Shown here piece by piece: positions 16,026-25,278 of a stretch of 64,000 nt of DNA (positions within the stretch are counted from its first letter, which is position 1; each line of letters starts with the position of its first letter). A model generated the notes under the pieces. That model had not been told where the DNA came from. It saw only the letters and a list, made by a program, of their open reading frames with translations, and did not search any database. The position numbers and the translations under genes were made by a program. The stretch comes from Ornithinibacillus bavariensis. Lineage in GTDB: Bacteria; Bacillota; Bacilli; Bacillales; Amphibacillaceae. The stretch covers positions 434,001-498,000 of the forward strand of contig NZ_BORP01000001.1 in assembly GCF_018333235.1 (NCBI RefSeq). Direction: 5' to 3'.

Positions 16026-16139
16026 GCCGGAGATGTTGCTGAAGAACTGGATAGAAATGCTAAATTAGCAACTATATTAGGGGTTCTACGAGCTTCTGGC
16101 AAAGTTAGAAAAGCATTAGAGGAATTGAAAAAGGAATAG
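16026..16139 (+). pseudogene. Headless coding remnant (C-terminal fragment)
   Basis: This open frame reads like protein (GDVAEELDRNAKLATILG, then ASGKVRKALEELKKE and a stop) but has no start codon or ribosome site. It directly follows the dinB terminator and is itself followed by a terminator (16143-16186). It looks like the 3' end of a gene whose front half was deleted. The parent family was not recognised, and the whole could be chance. Confidence 0.3.
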
Positions 16140-16142
16140 GTG

Positions 16143-16186
16143 AAAGGAGCAAGAGGATCCATTAGCTGGAGACCTAGCTCCTTTTT
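16143..16186 (+). terminator. Terminator after the coding remnant
   Basis: AAAGGAGC and GCTCCTTT arms are followed by T. On the other strand it lies just past the yjzC stop and could serve that gene. Confidence 0.6.
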
Positions 16187-16202
16187 AATATGGATTAATA
16201 GA

Positions 16203-16415
16203 CTATCGTGCTCCATTTCTTCCTTGTGTACCTTGGTTACTCTTACGTTTGTTTTTCCAAACCCGATTTTGATTCGTTGTGTCAGGAAATGTTTCTCCAG
16301 CATTTAATTCAATCTGTTGTGGATCCTTCACACTACTACCTGTTTCCCCTATTTCGATATAAACCCCATTATTTGGTGCTTTATCGCCAGGACGAAATTG
16401 TGTCATCTCACCCAT
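16203..16415 (-). CDS. yjzC: YjzC family protein
   Basis: A 70-residue protein with the YjzC signature: an RPGDKAPNNGVYIEIGE core, an LNAGETFPDTTNQNR stretch and a basic tail. YjzC is a conserved small Bacillaceae protein of unknown function. AAGGAGTG precedes the ATG. Confidence 0.8.
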   Translation of the reverse strand: MGEMTQFRPGDKAPNNGVYIEIGETGSSVKDPQQIELNAGETFPDTTNQNRVWKNKRKSNQGTQGRNGAR

Positions 16416-16782
16416 TTAGTGTCACTCCTTTTTATAATCTGTTTGTAGTATGAGTAATTAACTAATTTTTATATACGTAATATTTATGTAAACAATTTGT
16501 ATTTGTCTTAAGAAATTTCAAAATGATTATAATTACCTAAGTTTGACAAATAGTGACAATGTAATAGTAATTTTTTTCCATATTAGTAGGACTTGATTCC
16601 TTTTTGTGAAATATACGTGAAATTGAATTAAGGATATAGTTAAAAAGTCTCCCGTTATAAAAGTCCTAATCTTGCATTTTCATGGTAATTTATGGAATTG
16701 ACTTTTGAAACCTTTATGTAATTATTTATGTATATCTAACCAAATGGAAAAATTCACATAATTAAGAAATGAGGTCTAGAAG
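16416..16782. other. AT-rich divergent spacer upstream of the Tad locus
   Basis: About 370 bp of very AT-rich DNA without an open frame. TTGACT at 16698-16703 is the best -35 candidate for the Tad operon, but no clear -10 follows at normal spacing, so the promoter may need an activator or another sigma factor. Confidence 0.35.
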
Positions 16783-17526
16783 TTGTTAGAGTCGAAGCGA
16801 AGAGCCATTATATTTTTTATTATAGCGATTTTATTAGCAGCTTTATCTGGTTATTTTGTTTTACAAAAGGTAAAAGATCTTAATGATAATCTTGGAACTA
16901 TGGTGAAGATTTATGTTGCTGATAGAGAGATCTATTCGAGAGCTTTAATTACTCCTGATGATGTTACTACTACAGAAATTCCAGCTAAATACATACGAGA
17001 TGAGTATATTACGAATGTGAATGATTTTCAAAATACTGTATCGATTGTACCTCTATCAAAAGGACAAATTATTACGCAGAATATGCTAAAACAAGCCTCA
17101 ACTGTTACAGAAGAAAACAATCGTTTAATTACAATCTTGCAAACAGCTAATGTCTTTTTTGATGAACGATTATATGACATGGATCGTGTCGATATTATCG
17201 TTTCTCATGAAGTAGAGGGGAAGAAAGTTACTGAAGTATTTATGAAAGACTTAAAAGTAGCTCGAATTGCGACAAATAATGAAACTAAGGAATTTAATGG
17301 AGTTCAAGTTGAAGTTCCATTTGATGAAGTTACTGATTTGATCCATATGTTAAATTACGCAGAAACAGTAAGAGTAATTCGAGCAAATGTTGGTCAAATG
17401 CCAAATCAAGGTAATCCTTCTGTTGAGGATCCAGAAAATGAAGATAGCAACTTAGAAGGTTCTGAAAAGAAAGATACGACTAAAGAAGATGTAGAGAAAG
17501 AAACTACTACTGATTCTAAGGAGTAA
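16783..17526 (+). CDS. cpaB: Flp pilus assembly protein CpaB (SAF domain)
   Basis: A 247-residue, single-pass membrane protein and first gene of the Tad operon. The transmembrane helix is residues 5-25. A SAF domain follows (about 38-105: VKIYVADREIYSRALITPDDVTT, LSKGQIITQNML), then an RcpC/CpaB-type beta domain. The tail after residue 205 is acidic and disordered. CpaB/RcpC is thought to help pilus passage through the envelope; in a Gram-positive it likely spans the wall zone. Translation begins at TTG, 7 nt after GAGGT. Confidence 0.78.
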   Translation: MLESKRRAIIFFIIAILLAALSGYFVLQKVKDLNDNLGTMVKIYVADREIYSRALITPDDVTTTEIPAKYIRDEYITNVNDFQNTVSIVPLSKGQIITQNMLKQASTVTEENNRLITILQTANVFFDERLYDMDRVDIIVSHEVEGKKVTEVFMKDLKVARIATNNETKEFNGVQVEVPFDEVTDLIHMLNYAETVRVIRANVGQMPNQGNPSVEDPENEDSNLEGSEKKDTTKEDVEKETTTDSKE

Positions 17527-17569
17527 ATCTATTAGTCTACATTGAAGCAAATCGTAATGGGGGATCTGC

Positions 17570-18706
17570 ATGAAAAGAATAAATGAAATCTATGTAATTG
17601 GGAATAACGAGGATTTACTCTCTTCGATTCAATCACAACTTAGTCAGGAATATAAACTTCAAATGCTAGAAATAGATGAAATTAAAAAATTCTCTGTTCA
17701 AATTGTCTTGATGCTGAGAACGGATGAAATGTCTCCGCTAGATACTGCACAGACTGTTTTATCCTTATATCCTAAAGCACACCTAATTTATATCAGTGAT
17801 ATACCGAATTTCGAGTTGTTACGGGATTTAAATCGTATGGGTATTATGGAATATTTGGTTCTGCCAGATGAGGATTGGTTATTAGGAGATAGAATTCGTG
17901 AGATTGCAGAGTTGAAGCTTGCTAATCACGAACAGTCTTCAACTGTGGAAGGTTTTAAACGTGGCGGAGGAAAGGTTTTTACATTTTATAGTGGTAAAGG
18001 TGGGGCAGGTAAATCACTATTAAGTACTGCATTTGCACAAACACTAAAAGTGGAATCTACTGCTAAGGTGTTGTTTATTGACCTTAATTTACAATATGGC
18101 AGTGCCGAAACTTTTCTAGGTATTGATAGTAATAGGACAATTATTGATTTATATCCAGTTATACAAGAATTAAACGAGCATCATATTCGCAATGTAGCAG
18201 AAAAAGAGCCTCATTCGGGTCTAGATATACTAGTAAGTCCTAGGGATGCAGAATTAGCCGAGCGAATTGATGAAGAATTTATTCTAAGACTAATTAGAGC
18301 AAGTAAACGTAGCTATGATTTCATTATTATTGATGTTCCCACTTGGATTGATGAAAGAGTTTATACCACATTAGAGGAATCAGAAAAAATTTACTATGTT
18401 ATGAGTTATGACACTATTGCAATACGTGTACTAAAGAGTGTGGAAGAATTATTTCAACAGCTTGGAATAGTGATGAATGAGAAGATGGAACTAATTATTA
18501 ACTATAGTGGAAAAGACAATGAACTGAATCAGAAGGATTTAGAACGATTCATTGGTTATCCAATTGCGGCTAGAGTCAGAAGGGATTTGAAGGGAGTCCA
18601 ATCATTTGTCAATCAAGGAGTTCCTTTGAGAAAAGAACAAAAGGATAAAAAATTACCCCCAGTAGCAAGAGACGTTCAAAAATGGGTTCGTTCCATGTTA
18701 AAGTAG
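17570..18706 (+). CDS. tadZ: Pilus assembly ATPase CpaE/TadZ
   Basis: A 378-residue protein. An N-terminal receiver-like domain (1-120) without a clear phosphoacceptor is followed by a MinD/ParA-type ATPase with the deviant Walker A SGKGGAGKS (about 142-150) and Walker B-like FIIIDVPTW. TadZ localises the Tad machine at the membrane. It is spaced 43 bp after cpaB and 49 bp before tadA, consistent with a single operon. The combination with CpaB and CpaF neighbours makes the call firm. Confidence 0.85.
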   Translation: MKRINEIYVIGNNEDLLSSIQSQLSQEYKLQMLEIDEIKKFSVQIVLMLRTDEMSPLDTAQTVLSLYPKAHLIYISDIPNFELLRDLNRMGIMEYLVLPDEDWLLGDRIREIAELKLANHEQSSTVEGFKRGGGKVFTFYSGKGGAGKSLLSTAFAQTLKVESTAKVLFIDLNLQYGSAETFLGIDSNRTIIDLYPVIQELNEHHIRNVAEKEPHSGLDILVSPRDAELAERIDEEFILRLIRASKRSYDFIIIDVPTWIDERVYTTLEESEKIYYVMSYDTIAIRVLKSVEELFQQLGIVMNEKMELIINYSGKDNELNQKDLERFIGYPIAARVRRDLKGVQSFVNQGVPLRKEQKDKKLPPVARDVQKWVRSMLK

Positions 18707-18755
18707 TAAACTTCTTTCACGTAACGTTGGCAGACAGAGAAAAGGTGGTGTGTAA

Positions 18756-20123
18756 ATGGCTCTTTTTCAAAAAGTTAGTAAAGAAAAAAAGGGTAACCTA
18801 CAACCGGACTTTAATGTAAATAGTACCTACATAGATGAGTTGGTCGAGCATTACAAGACAAGATTACTTACTGAGATAAATCTTGATCAGATTACCACAT
18901 TAGATGAACGAGAGAAAAAGTTAAAAATCGAACGCTATATCAATCAATTTATGACCGAGGAAAAAGTAGTGATTCCGAGGCATGATAAAGAAGCACTTCT
19001 CTCTAAATTGATTGATGAAAGTGTCGGGTTCGGACCTTTAGAGCCTTTACTTCAGGATGACGATATCACTGAAATACTAGTTAACGGACCTAAAGAAATA
19101 TATATCGAGAAAAAAGGAAAGTTGGAACAAGTAGATATTTCATTTAAGGATGAATCCCATGTAAGGCATATTGTTGATCGTGTAGTAGCACCGCTAGGCA
19201 GAAGAATAGATGAGAGTTCTCCTATGGTTGATGCTAGATTACCTGACGGAAGCCGTGTGAACGCAGTAATTTCACCGGTAAGCCTAGGAGGAACTATAAT
19301 TTCTATCCGCAAATTTAGAAGAACTCCTTTTGAAATGAAGGACCTTAGACGAAACGGAACCTTTACGAAGGACATGGAAGAATTTCTACAAGCACTAGTT
19401 AAAACCAAGCAAAACATATTGATTTCAGGTGGTACTGGAAGTGGGAAAACAACACTTCTGAATGCTTTAGCAAAAGAAATTCCACTTGGTGAACGTTTAA
19501 TAACCATTGAGGATTCTGCTGAATTAAGATTGGATCGAAATAACGCAGTTGGACTCGAGGCACGGCCACCGAACGTAGAGGGAAAAGGGGAAATATCCAT
19601 CCGTCAATTGGTAAAGAATGCTCTCCGGATGCGGCCAGATCGTATTATTGTAGGAGAGGTCCGTGGTGCTGAGGCATTTGATATGCTACAAGCAATGAAT
19701 ACCGGTCACGAAGGATCATTAACTACGGTCCATTCTAATACCCCTGCCGACGCAATAAACAGGGTTGAAGGGATGGTCGTAATGGCTGGAATGGATTTAC
19801 CTACTCATATTATTCGTGAGTATATCGTCGGGGCAATAGATTATATAGTTCAAGTGCAGCGCCTAACTGATGGGACAAGGAAAATCCTAAATATAGCAGA
19901 GGTGTCTGTGAATAAAGAAAACAAAATTGAAGTTAAGGATATTTTCTACTTTAAACGTACAGGAATAAATGAAAAGGGAGAAATATTAGGGTTTTATACG
20001 CCAACTGGTACTATTCCAAAATGCTTAAGCCACCTTGATATTTTTGGGTATCATTTCGAACAAACATTTTTTGAGCCGAAAGGAGAGATTTCCGATGAAT
20101 ATCACCGTGTCTATACTCTATAG
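18756..20123 (+). CDS. tadA: Type II/IV secretion ATPase TadA/CpaF
   Basis: A 455-residue hexameric traffic ATPase that powers pilin extension and retraction. It carries an N-terminal helical domain, then a core with Walker [10 protein letters not shown] (about 227-235), the Asp box TIEDSAEL, Walker [13 protein letters not shown] and the His box [13 protein letters not shown]. All catalytic motifs are intact. The gene end overlaps the tadB start by 29 nt. Confidence 0.93.
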   Translation: MALFQKVSKEKKGNLQPDFNVNSTYIDELVEHYKTRLLTEINLDQITTLDEREKKLKIERYINQFMTEEKVVIPRHDKEALLSKLIDESVGFGPLEPLLQDDDITEILVNGPKEIYIEKKGKLEQVDISFKDESHVRHIVDRVVAPLGRRIDESSPMVDARLPDGSRVNAVISPVSLGGTIISIRKFRRTPFEMKDLRRNGTFTKDMEEFLQALVKTKQNILISGGTGSGKTTLLNALAKEIPLGERLITIEDSAELRLDRNNAVGLEARPPNVEGKGEISIRQLVKNALRMRPDRIIVGEVRGAEAFDMLQAMNTGHEGSLTTVHSNTPADAINRVEGMVVMAGMDLPTHIIREYIVGAIDYIVQVQRLTDGTRKILNIAEVSVNKENKIEVKDIFYFKRTGINEKGEILGFYTPTGTIPKCLSHLDIFGYHFEQTFFEPKGEISDEYHRVYTL

Positions 20124-21024
20124 TTTCGCAGTGCTATTTTTATTGATTGGTATATATTTCTTCCTTGGCTACCGCGACAAAAAAAAAGAATGGACTTATA
20201 AGGTTAAAAAATGGTTTCCAGAGGAAGAAAGAAAAAGCTTTATTAGTAAATTAGGCGAACGCTATGACAATAAAGAAAGTGCAAAAAAGCTTAAAAGCAA
20301 ATTACTAAACGCCAATCTTAAGCTATTACCATCGGAATACATAGGAATCCTATTAGTTGGTTCGCTTATATTATTTGTACTGTTTAATTTTATTTTCAAC
20401 ATGCCATTGCGATTAAGTTTACTGCTTTCTATTGGGATTATGATTGCATCACATTTCTTATTATTTTACATTCGTAAAAATAATTATGAAGCCCGTTTCA
20501 ATGAACAATTGTCAGAGGTTTGTAGATTACTAGCCAATGCTGCGCGTTCTGGTCTTACGATTACACAAGGAATTGAGATTGTTTCAAGAGAGGTAACTGG
20601 ACCAGCAGGGGATGAGTTTAAAAGGATCTCGAACGAATTGAAACTTGGTGTTCCATTAGAGTCTGCCTTCCGTTCCGTTCAAAAAAGGAATAAATCTAGG
20701 GATTTCAATTTGTTTATTGCAACGTTACTTATCCAAAAAAAGACAGGTGGAAATTTAGCTGTCACACTTGAGACGATGGCAAATACATTTGAGGATCGTA
20801 AGGTTTTAGCACAGACCATTAAAACAATGACAGCTGAACAGAAGTATATTTCGTTTATTGTTCCAGTTATGCCTATTTTTCTATTACTAGTAATGAATAA
20901 TGTTATCGAAGGTTTTATTGATCCACTCTTTTCTGGTTTCGGAGTCATAATTTTAATTTTATTTATTGGTGCTATTGTTCTATCGTTTTTAATTATTCGA
21001 AAGATCACAGATATAAAGGTGTAG
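20095..21024 (+). CDS. tadB: Tad inner platform protein TadB
   Basis: A 309-residue T2SSF-type membrane protein: one N-terminal helix (residues 5-24), a pair near 82-125, the cytoplasmic T2SSF fold (130-250, with NAARSGLTITQGIEIV and GGNLAVTLETMA), and two C-terminal helices. It forms the membrane platform with TadC. ATG 20095 follows AAAGGAGAG; the stop is 4 nt before tadC. Confidence 0.9.
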   Translation: MNITVSILYSFAVLFLLIGIYFFLGYRDKKKEWTYKVKKWFPEEERKSFISKLGERYDNKESAKKLKSKLLNANLKLLPSEYIGILLVGSLILFVLFNFIFNMPLRLSLLLSIGIMIASHFLLFYIRKNNYEARFNEQLSEVCRLLANAARSGLTITQGIEIVSREVTGPAGDEFKRISNELKLGVPLESAFRSVQKRNKSRDFNLFIATLLIQKKTGGNLAVTLETMANTFEDRKVLAQTIKTMTAEQKYISFIVPVMPIFLLLVMNNVIEGFIDPLFSGFGVIILILFIGAIVLSFLIIRKITDIKV

Positions 21025-21028
21025 GGTT

Positions 21029-21964
21029 ATGGATGCATTAATAATTATAACAATCATAGGTTTCTGGTTATGTATTTTACTATTTTTAAAGCATATGTGG
21101 ACTTTCTTACAGGAAAAAAAGAAGCGACTAGAATATGTCTCAGAAGTAACAAATATTGATCCTTTTGAAAAAAAGGAGAAAAAGAAAAACAAAAGGGCAG
21201 CTGTGTTTGAACAAATGACGAAATATGCAGATGATTTTTCGGATTTAGGACAGCGCATTAATTTTTTTAGTGAAAATCATGATGTTGAAGAATGGTTAAG
21301 GAAATCAGGAAATCCTCTTAAATTAACTGTACAACGATTTCAAGGTCTTAAGATTCTATTATTCTTTATAGGATTATTTATCGGAATATTAGTACTAATC
21401 ATCGGATTTCCTTTTTCTCAATATATTTTAGCGTTTGCTCCTATTTTGGGCTACTTTCTTCCCATTCTCTTAATTAAAAGGGAGGCTAAGAAACGTCAGG
21501 AGCTTATTCGAAAGGAATTACCAGACTTCTTGGACACAGTAAGTACAAGTGTTCAAGCAGGGGTAAGTCTTGATCACGCTTTACGGGAGGTGATTCGACA
21601 CTTTGATGGTCCTATCCGAGAAGAATTTTCACGTTTTAACAATGAAATTGATTTAGGGGTGCCGCGAGAAAGGGCTTATCGAGAGTTGCTAAGACGTAAT
21701 GATAACCCCGAGTTCCAATCTCTAATTAAAGCGCTCATTCAAGGGATGAATTTAGGAGTTCCAATTGCCACTACCTTTAAAATTCAGGCAGAAGATATGC
21801 GACAAATACGTGAGGAGAAAGTGAAGGAGTTAGCAGCAAAGGCTTCTCCAAAAGTAACACTTGTAACAACCTTTTTAATTGCCCCTGTATCTATATTGAT
21901 GATTGCAGGCTTGATGATCATGAATATGTTACTGGGTGAAAATAGCTTATTTTCAATATTTTAA
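21029..21964 (+). CDS. tadC: Tad inner platform protein TadC
   Basis: A 311-residue T2SSF-type membrane protein, partner of TadB. An N-terminal helix is followed by a lysine-rich loop, a helix pair (about 105-150), the T2SSF domain (ELPDFLDTVSTSVQAGVSLDHALREV at about 165-190; GMNLGVPIATTFKIQAEDMR) and a last helix near 275-300. Its position directly after tadB is the canonical order. Confidence 0.9.
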   Translation: MDALIIITIIGFWLCILLFLKHMWTFLQEKKKRLEYVSEVTNIDPFEKKEKKKNKRAAVFEQMTKYADDFSDLGQRINFFSENHDVEEWLRKSGNPLKLTVQRFQGLKILLFFIGLFIGILVLIIGFPFSQYILAFAPILGYFLPILLIKREAKKRQELIRKELPDFLDTVSTSVQAGVSLDHALREVIRHFDGPIREEFSRFNNEIDLGVPRERAYRELLRRNDNPEFQSLIKALIQGMNLGVPIATTFKIQAEDMRQIREEKVKELAAKASPKVTLVTTFLIAPVSILMIAGLMIMNMLLGENSLFSIF

Positions 21965-21982
21965 AAAATAGGAGGAAGAATA

Positions 21983-22201
21983 ATGAAAAAGATCAATGGT
22001 TACTATGTAAGGGTAATGAACAAGCTAAATTCTTGGAAAAAGGAGGAAACTGGATCACAAACACTGGAGTGGTTAGGTATCGCTGCTGTAGTTGTAATTG
22101 TTGTTGGTATTATTTCTACAGTCTTTAGTAATGATAATAGTATCGGGGATACTGTAAAACAGAAGTTCTCTGATTTTGTAGATACGATTGGTGGAAAGTA
22201 A
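21983..22201 (+). CDS. Flp-like major pilin candidate
   Basis: A 72-residue prepilin. The leader ends KKEETG, followed by SQTLEWLGI, giving a prepilin cleavage site after Gly with Glu at mature +5, then a single hydrophobic helix (AAVVVIVVGIISTVF) and a short polar tail. Size, motif and position after tadC make it the likely major Flp pilin. No dedicated prepilin peptidase gene lies in the window; ComC or another peptidase must serve. GGAGG precedes the ATG. Confidence 0.8.
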   Translation: MKKINGYYVRVMNKLNSWKKEETGSQTLEWLGIAAVVVIVVGIISTVFSNDNSIGDTVKQKFSDFVDTIGGK

Positions 22202-22266
22202 TAAAAACTGTAGTAGTTTATCAGAGAAGTAAATTTTGCAATTTATAAGTTTAGGAGAGTTCTTTT

Positions 22267-23679
22267 ATGAAGCGCTATACATTGATAATTACTATTTTGC
22301 TCATATTTGTTATTGCTTTAGCAGGGTGTAAAAAGGATAAGTCAGATGATACAGATAATGCAAAACCAGACAAACATACAGAAACGAAAACTGAAGAGGT
22401 TTCGAACTTAGATGAGCCAGATAACAAAGATAAGGAAGAAGAATCTAGTAACCTCAGTTTTCTTGAAGATATTGCCGAGCCACCCAGTAGCATTGCTGAC
22501 GTTATTCAGCAAAAGGCAGGTCCTTATTCTGGTATCGATGTAAATGACGATAGTGTCATTGACCAAGTACTTGAAGATGTTAGAAAATTGGAGCCACTTC
22601 CTGAGGATGCTACGGAAGAACAACTAAATGCTTATTTTAAGTATTTATATTCATTAGTAGCAGAGGACTATCCAGATCCAAAAGATACTATTAAAAAATG
22701 GGAATTTGGTTCATTTGGAGATCCAGACTTACCTGATTCTCGATTCCACTTTAAAGAGAATTATAATGTTGAAGTTCTTCTTGATGGAAGTGGTAGTATG
22801 GGCGCATATATTGGGAATAAAACGATGATGCAGATAGCTAAGGAAGCAATTAATAATTTCATGAAACAAGTTCCCAAAGAAGCAAATGTATCTTTACGAG
22901 TTTATGGTCACAAGGGTACCGGATCAAATAGTGATAAAAATCTTTCTTGTAGTACAATTGAGCAACTTTATGGATATGCTCCGTATGATGAGACGGCGTT
23001 TCAAAAAGAACTGGATAAAATTCAACCTGCTGGTTGGACACCACTTGCAGATGCGCTTAAGCAAGCAGAGGAATCATTGGCTAAGTATGACACAGAAAAT
23101 AATACTAACTTAATTTATGTGGTGAGTGATGGCGTAGAGACTTGTGATGGTGATCCGGTAGCTGTTGCTAAGTCACTTTCAAATTCTAATGCTAAACCTA
23201 TTATTAACATCATTGGATTTAAAGTAGACAATGAAGCACAGGCGCAGTTAAAAGCCATGGCAGATGTTTCCGGAGGGATTTTCTCCACAGCTAATGATCA
23301 AAGTGAATTAGAGGAAGAATTCAAGCGAGCTGAAGAAGTATTAAAATCCTGGGAGCGCTGGAAGAAAGATGCTTTAAGAAATGTTGATGCGATAAGACTT
23401 GATAATAACTTTGACATTTTGAGTATAAAAGTAGAGTGGGGAACAAAAGAAACTAAACAGTCGAATAACATTGCGAGATTAGCGACTTTGTTTAGAAATG
23501 AAGGAATTATTACACGTGAACAAATGAATTATTTACGCAGTCTACGTGATGAAATTCGTGTTATTATTCGTGATGGTCAAGACGAAGTCGTAAAGGAATT
23601 AAAAGATATTAGTACTGATAAGTTAGACGAACTTAAAAAGTCAATTAATGAAAAATATGATAAGGGAACTGAAGAATAA
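22267..23679 (+). CDS. VWA-domain lipoprotein of the Tad locus
   Basis: A 470-residue lipoprotein with lipobox LAGC (Cys21), followed by an acidic low-complexity linker (25-75). The von Willebrand A domain (about 165-345) has a complete MIDAS start DGSGSM and a downstream SDG. The C-terminal 110 residues are helical and coiled-coil-like. It resembles YwmC/YwmD-type Bacillus lipoproteins. VWA proteins often cap or decorate pili; here it could be an anchored assembly factor, which is inference from location. Confidence 0.75.
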   Translation: MKRYTLIITILLIFVIALAGCKKDKSDDTDNAKPDKHTETKTEEVSNLDEPDNKDKEEESSNLSFLEDIAEPPSSIADVIQQKAGPYSGIDVNDDSVIDQVLEDVRKLEPLPEDATEEQLNAYFKYLYSLVAEDYPDPKDTIKKWEFGSFGDPDLPDSRFHFKENYNVEVLLDGSGSMGAYIGNKTMMQIAKEAINNFMKQVPKEANVSLRVYGHKGTGSNSDKNLSCSTIEQLYGYAPYDETAFQKELDKIQPAGWTPLADALKQAEESLAKYDTENNTNLIYVVSDGVETCDGDPVAVAKSLSNSNAKPIINIIGFKVDNEAQAQLKAMADVSGGIFSTANDQSELEEEFKRAEEVLKSWERWKKDALRNVDAIRLDNNFDILSIKVEWGTKETKQSNNIARLATLFRNEGIITREQMNYLRSLRDEIRVIIRDGQDEVVKELKDISTDKLDELKKSINEKYDKGTEE

Positions 23680-23720
23680 ATTTACCGATTTATATTTTGT
23701 ACGATTGGAGGTGATATCCT

Positions 23721-25208
23721 TTGAAAACATTCTATAAGAGAATATTTGCTTTAATAGGAATTGTATTTCTCACCTTCTTACCTGTAATGACACCAACTGT
23801 CCACGCAGTTTCCTCCTGGTCGGGTGATCCATGGCAAGGTAGTCCATGGAATGGAAAGTCTTGGGACGGTAGTAACCTGCAATGGTCTGGGGATTCCTGG
23901 AATGGAAATAGTTGGAATGGTAATTCCTGGAATGGGAACAGTTGGACGAATCAATCATGGAGCCAAAATGGTTGGAATTTATCTGGATTTAAAGGTAATT
24001 CTTGGACCCAACAAGGCTGGGATGGATCATCATTTCAAGGGAATTCGTGGACCAATACAGGCTGGGATGGTAATCAATTCCAAGGAAATCCATGGTCAAG
24101 CTCTGGGTGGAGTATGTATGGATTTACAGGAAACCCGTGGTCAAATACCGGTTGGCTAGGGAATGGTTATTCTGGAAATCCATGGTCTAACTCAGGGTGG
24201 GATGGAAACGGTAATGGACCTCTAAATCCTTGGTCTAATTCAGGCTGGAATGGAAATGGCCATCAGGGTAATCCATGGTCCAGCGGTGGCGGAGGTGGTG
24301 CTGGGCCATTTGCTGGTCAACCAGGTTCTGGCACAACAATAAACCCACCGGGTCCTTATAATCCTTCAGCCCCAGAACAATTCTATGATACTGATGAGTT
24401 TAATGCAGCAAAATATGTTTGGGATAATATGATGAATGCTGCAATAGATATAGAGACTAATTATCCAAATGGTCTTCATGGTCTAGGTCCTAATGGTCTG
24501 AGTCCAGATTTCTTTAAAGGATTTATGGTTGATACCATTAAATTACAGCTTGGTGATCATATTGCAGTTGATCTTTATGACATAGGTGATACTGCATACA
24601 ACATGTATAGTGGTTATAAGGATCTAGAAGCAATAAGGCAGGCTACGTTTGCTGCAAATGCTGCAAGCATGACCAATAACGCTTACCAAATTTCAACTGC
24701 TTCTAGATTTGCTCAATACGGTAATTTAATCAAGGATTCGGCAGATGTTTTTCTAACTAAAACTGAATTCGGAAATTTATCAAGCACATGGAGCTCAATG
24801 GGTGCTTTATCAAAGTTAAACTTTGTAGCTTCCGGTGTAAATGCTGGTCTATCAGCCTATAAAACTGGTGTTAGTATTGGAAATGCCATAGACACTTGGC
24901 AGAATACGAAAGATGGTTCTGCCCGAACCTCTGCAATAGCCGATATTGGAGCAAACCTCGGGGAAACATTAATGAGTGTCGGTGGTGTGGCAACGGCAAT
25001 CCCAGGTGGTCAGGCTTTGGGGGCAGGCTTAGTAATAGTAGGCGGTGGATTATTTGTAGTCTCGAAAGCTACTAAATTAGTAGCAGATAACTGGGATAAA
25101 ATCACTGACTTTGGGAAAAGTGTTGGTAACGGTATTAAAAATGCCGGTAAATCCATAGCCAAGGGAGCTAAAAAGGTAGGTAGCATGATCAAAGGTTGGT
25201 TCTCATAA
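23721..25208 (+). CDS. Secreted Trp/Gly-repeat protein with glycine-rich cationic C-terminus
   Basis: A 495-residue protein of unrecognised family. The signal peptide is residues 1-29 (ending TVHA). A Trp/Gly/Asn repeat module covers 30-190: first W-x-G-x-[PS] 5-mers, then 15-residue units of the form GNPWSNSGWDGNGYS. A Gly/Pro linker (190-222) leads to a helical part and a C-terminus rich in Gly/Ala, then Lys-rich amphipathic segments (NAGKSIAKGAKKVGS). The first 40 mature residues align without gaps to the lipase encoded at 28806. TTG start with an ideal GGAGGTGAT site. It may be a surface effector or a pilus-associated adhesin; its function is unknown. Confidence 0.7.
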   Translation: MKTFYKRIFALIGIVFLTFLPVMTPTVHAVSSWSGDPWQGSPWNGKSWDGSNLQWSGDSWNGNSWNGNSWNGNSWTNQSWSQNGWNLSGFKGNSWTQQGWDGSSFQGNSWTNTGWDGNQFQGNPWSSSGWSMYGFTGNPWSNTGWLGNGYSGNPWSNSGWDGNGNGPLNPWSNSGWNGNGHQGNPWSSGGGGGAGPFAGQPGSGTTINPPGPYNPSAPEQFYDTDEFNAAKYVWDNMMNAAIDIETNYPNGLHGLGPNGLSPDFFKGFMVDTIKLQLGDHIAVDLYDIGDTAYNMYSGYKDLEAIRQATFAANAASMTNNAYQISTASRFAQYGNLIKDSADVFLTKTEFGNLSSTWSSMGALSKLNFVASGVNAGLSAYKTGVSIGNAIDTWQNTKDGSARTSAIADIGANLGETLMSVGGVATAIPGGQALGAGLVIVGGGLFVVSKATKLVADNWDKITDFGKSVGNGIKNAGKSIAKGAKKVGSMIKGWFS

Positions 25209-25222
25209 ACATTTTAAAATAC

Positions 25223-25259
25223 AGGTAACAGAATAGAGATTTACTCTATTCTGTTACCT
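25223..25259 (+). promoter_or_regulatory. Perfect 16-bp hairpin between two Tad-locus genes
   Basis: AGGTAACAGAATAGAG and its exact complement flank a 5-nt loop. The hairpin ends 20 nt before the next ATG and is followed by A-rich, not T-rich, sequence on the plus strand. It is thus less like a terminator and more like an mRNA processing or stabilising element that could set different levels for the two genes. Confidence 0.55.
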
Positions 25260-25278
25260 AAAAAATTAGGTGACATAC

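Noticed and set aside
16004-16303. 99-residue minus-strand open frame
   Set aside because: It lies opposite terminators and yjzC, has no ribosome site, and its composition does not look like a protein.
19052-19600. 182-residue minus-strand frame within tadA
   Set aside because: An antisense shadow of the conserved ATPase core.
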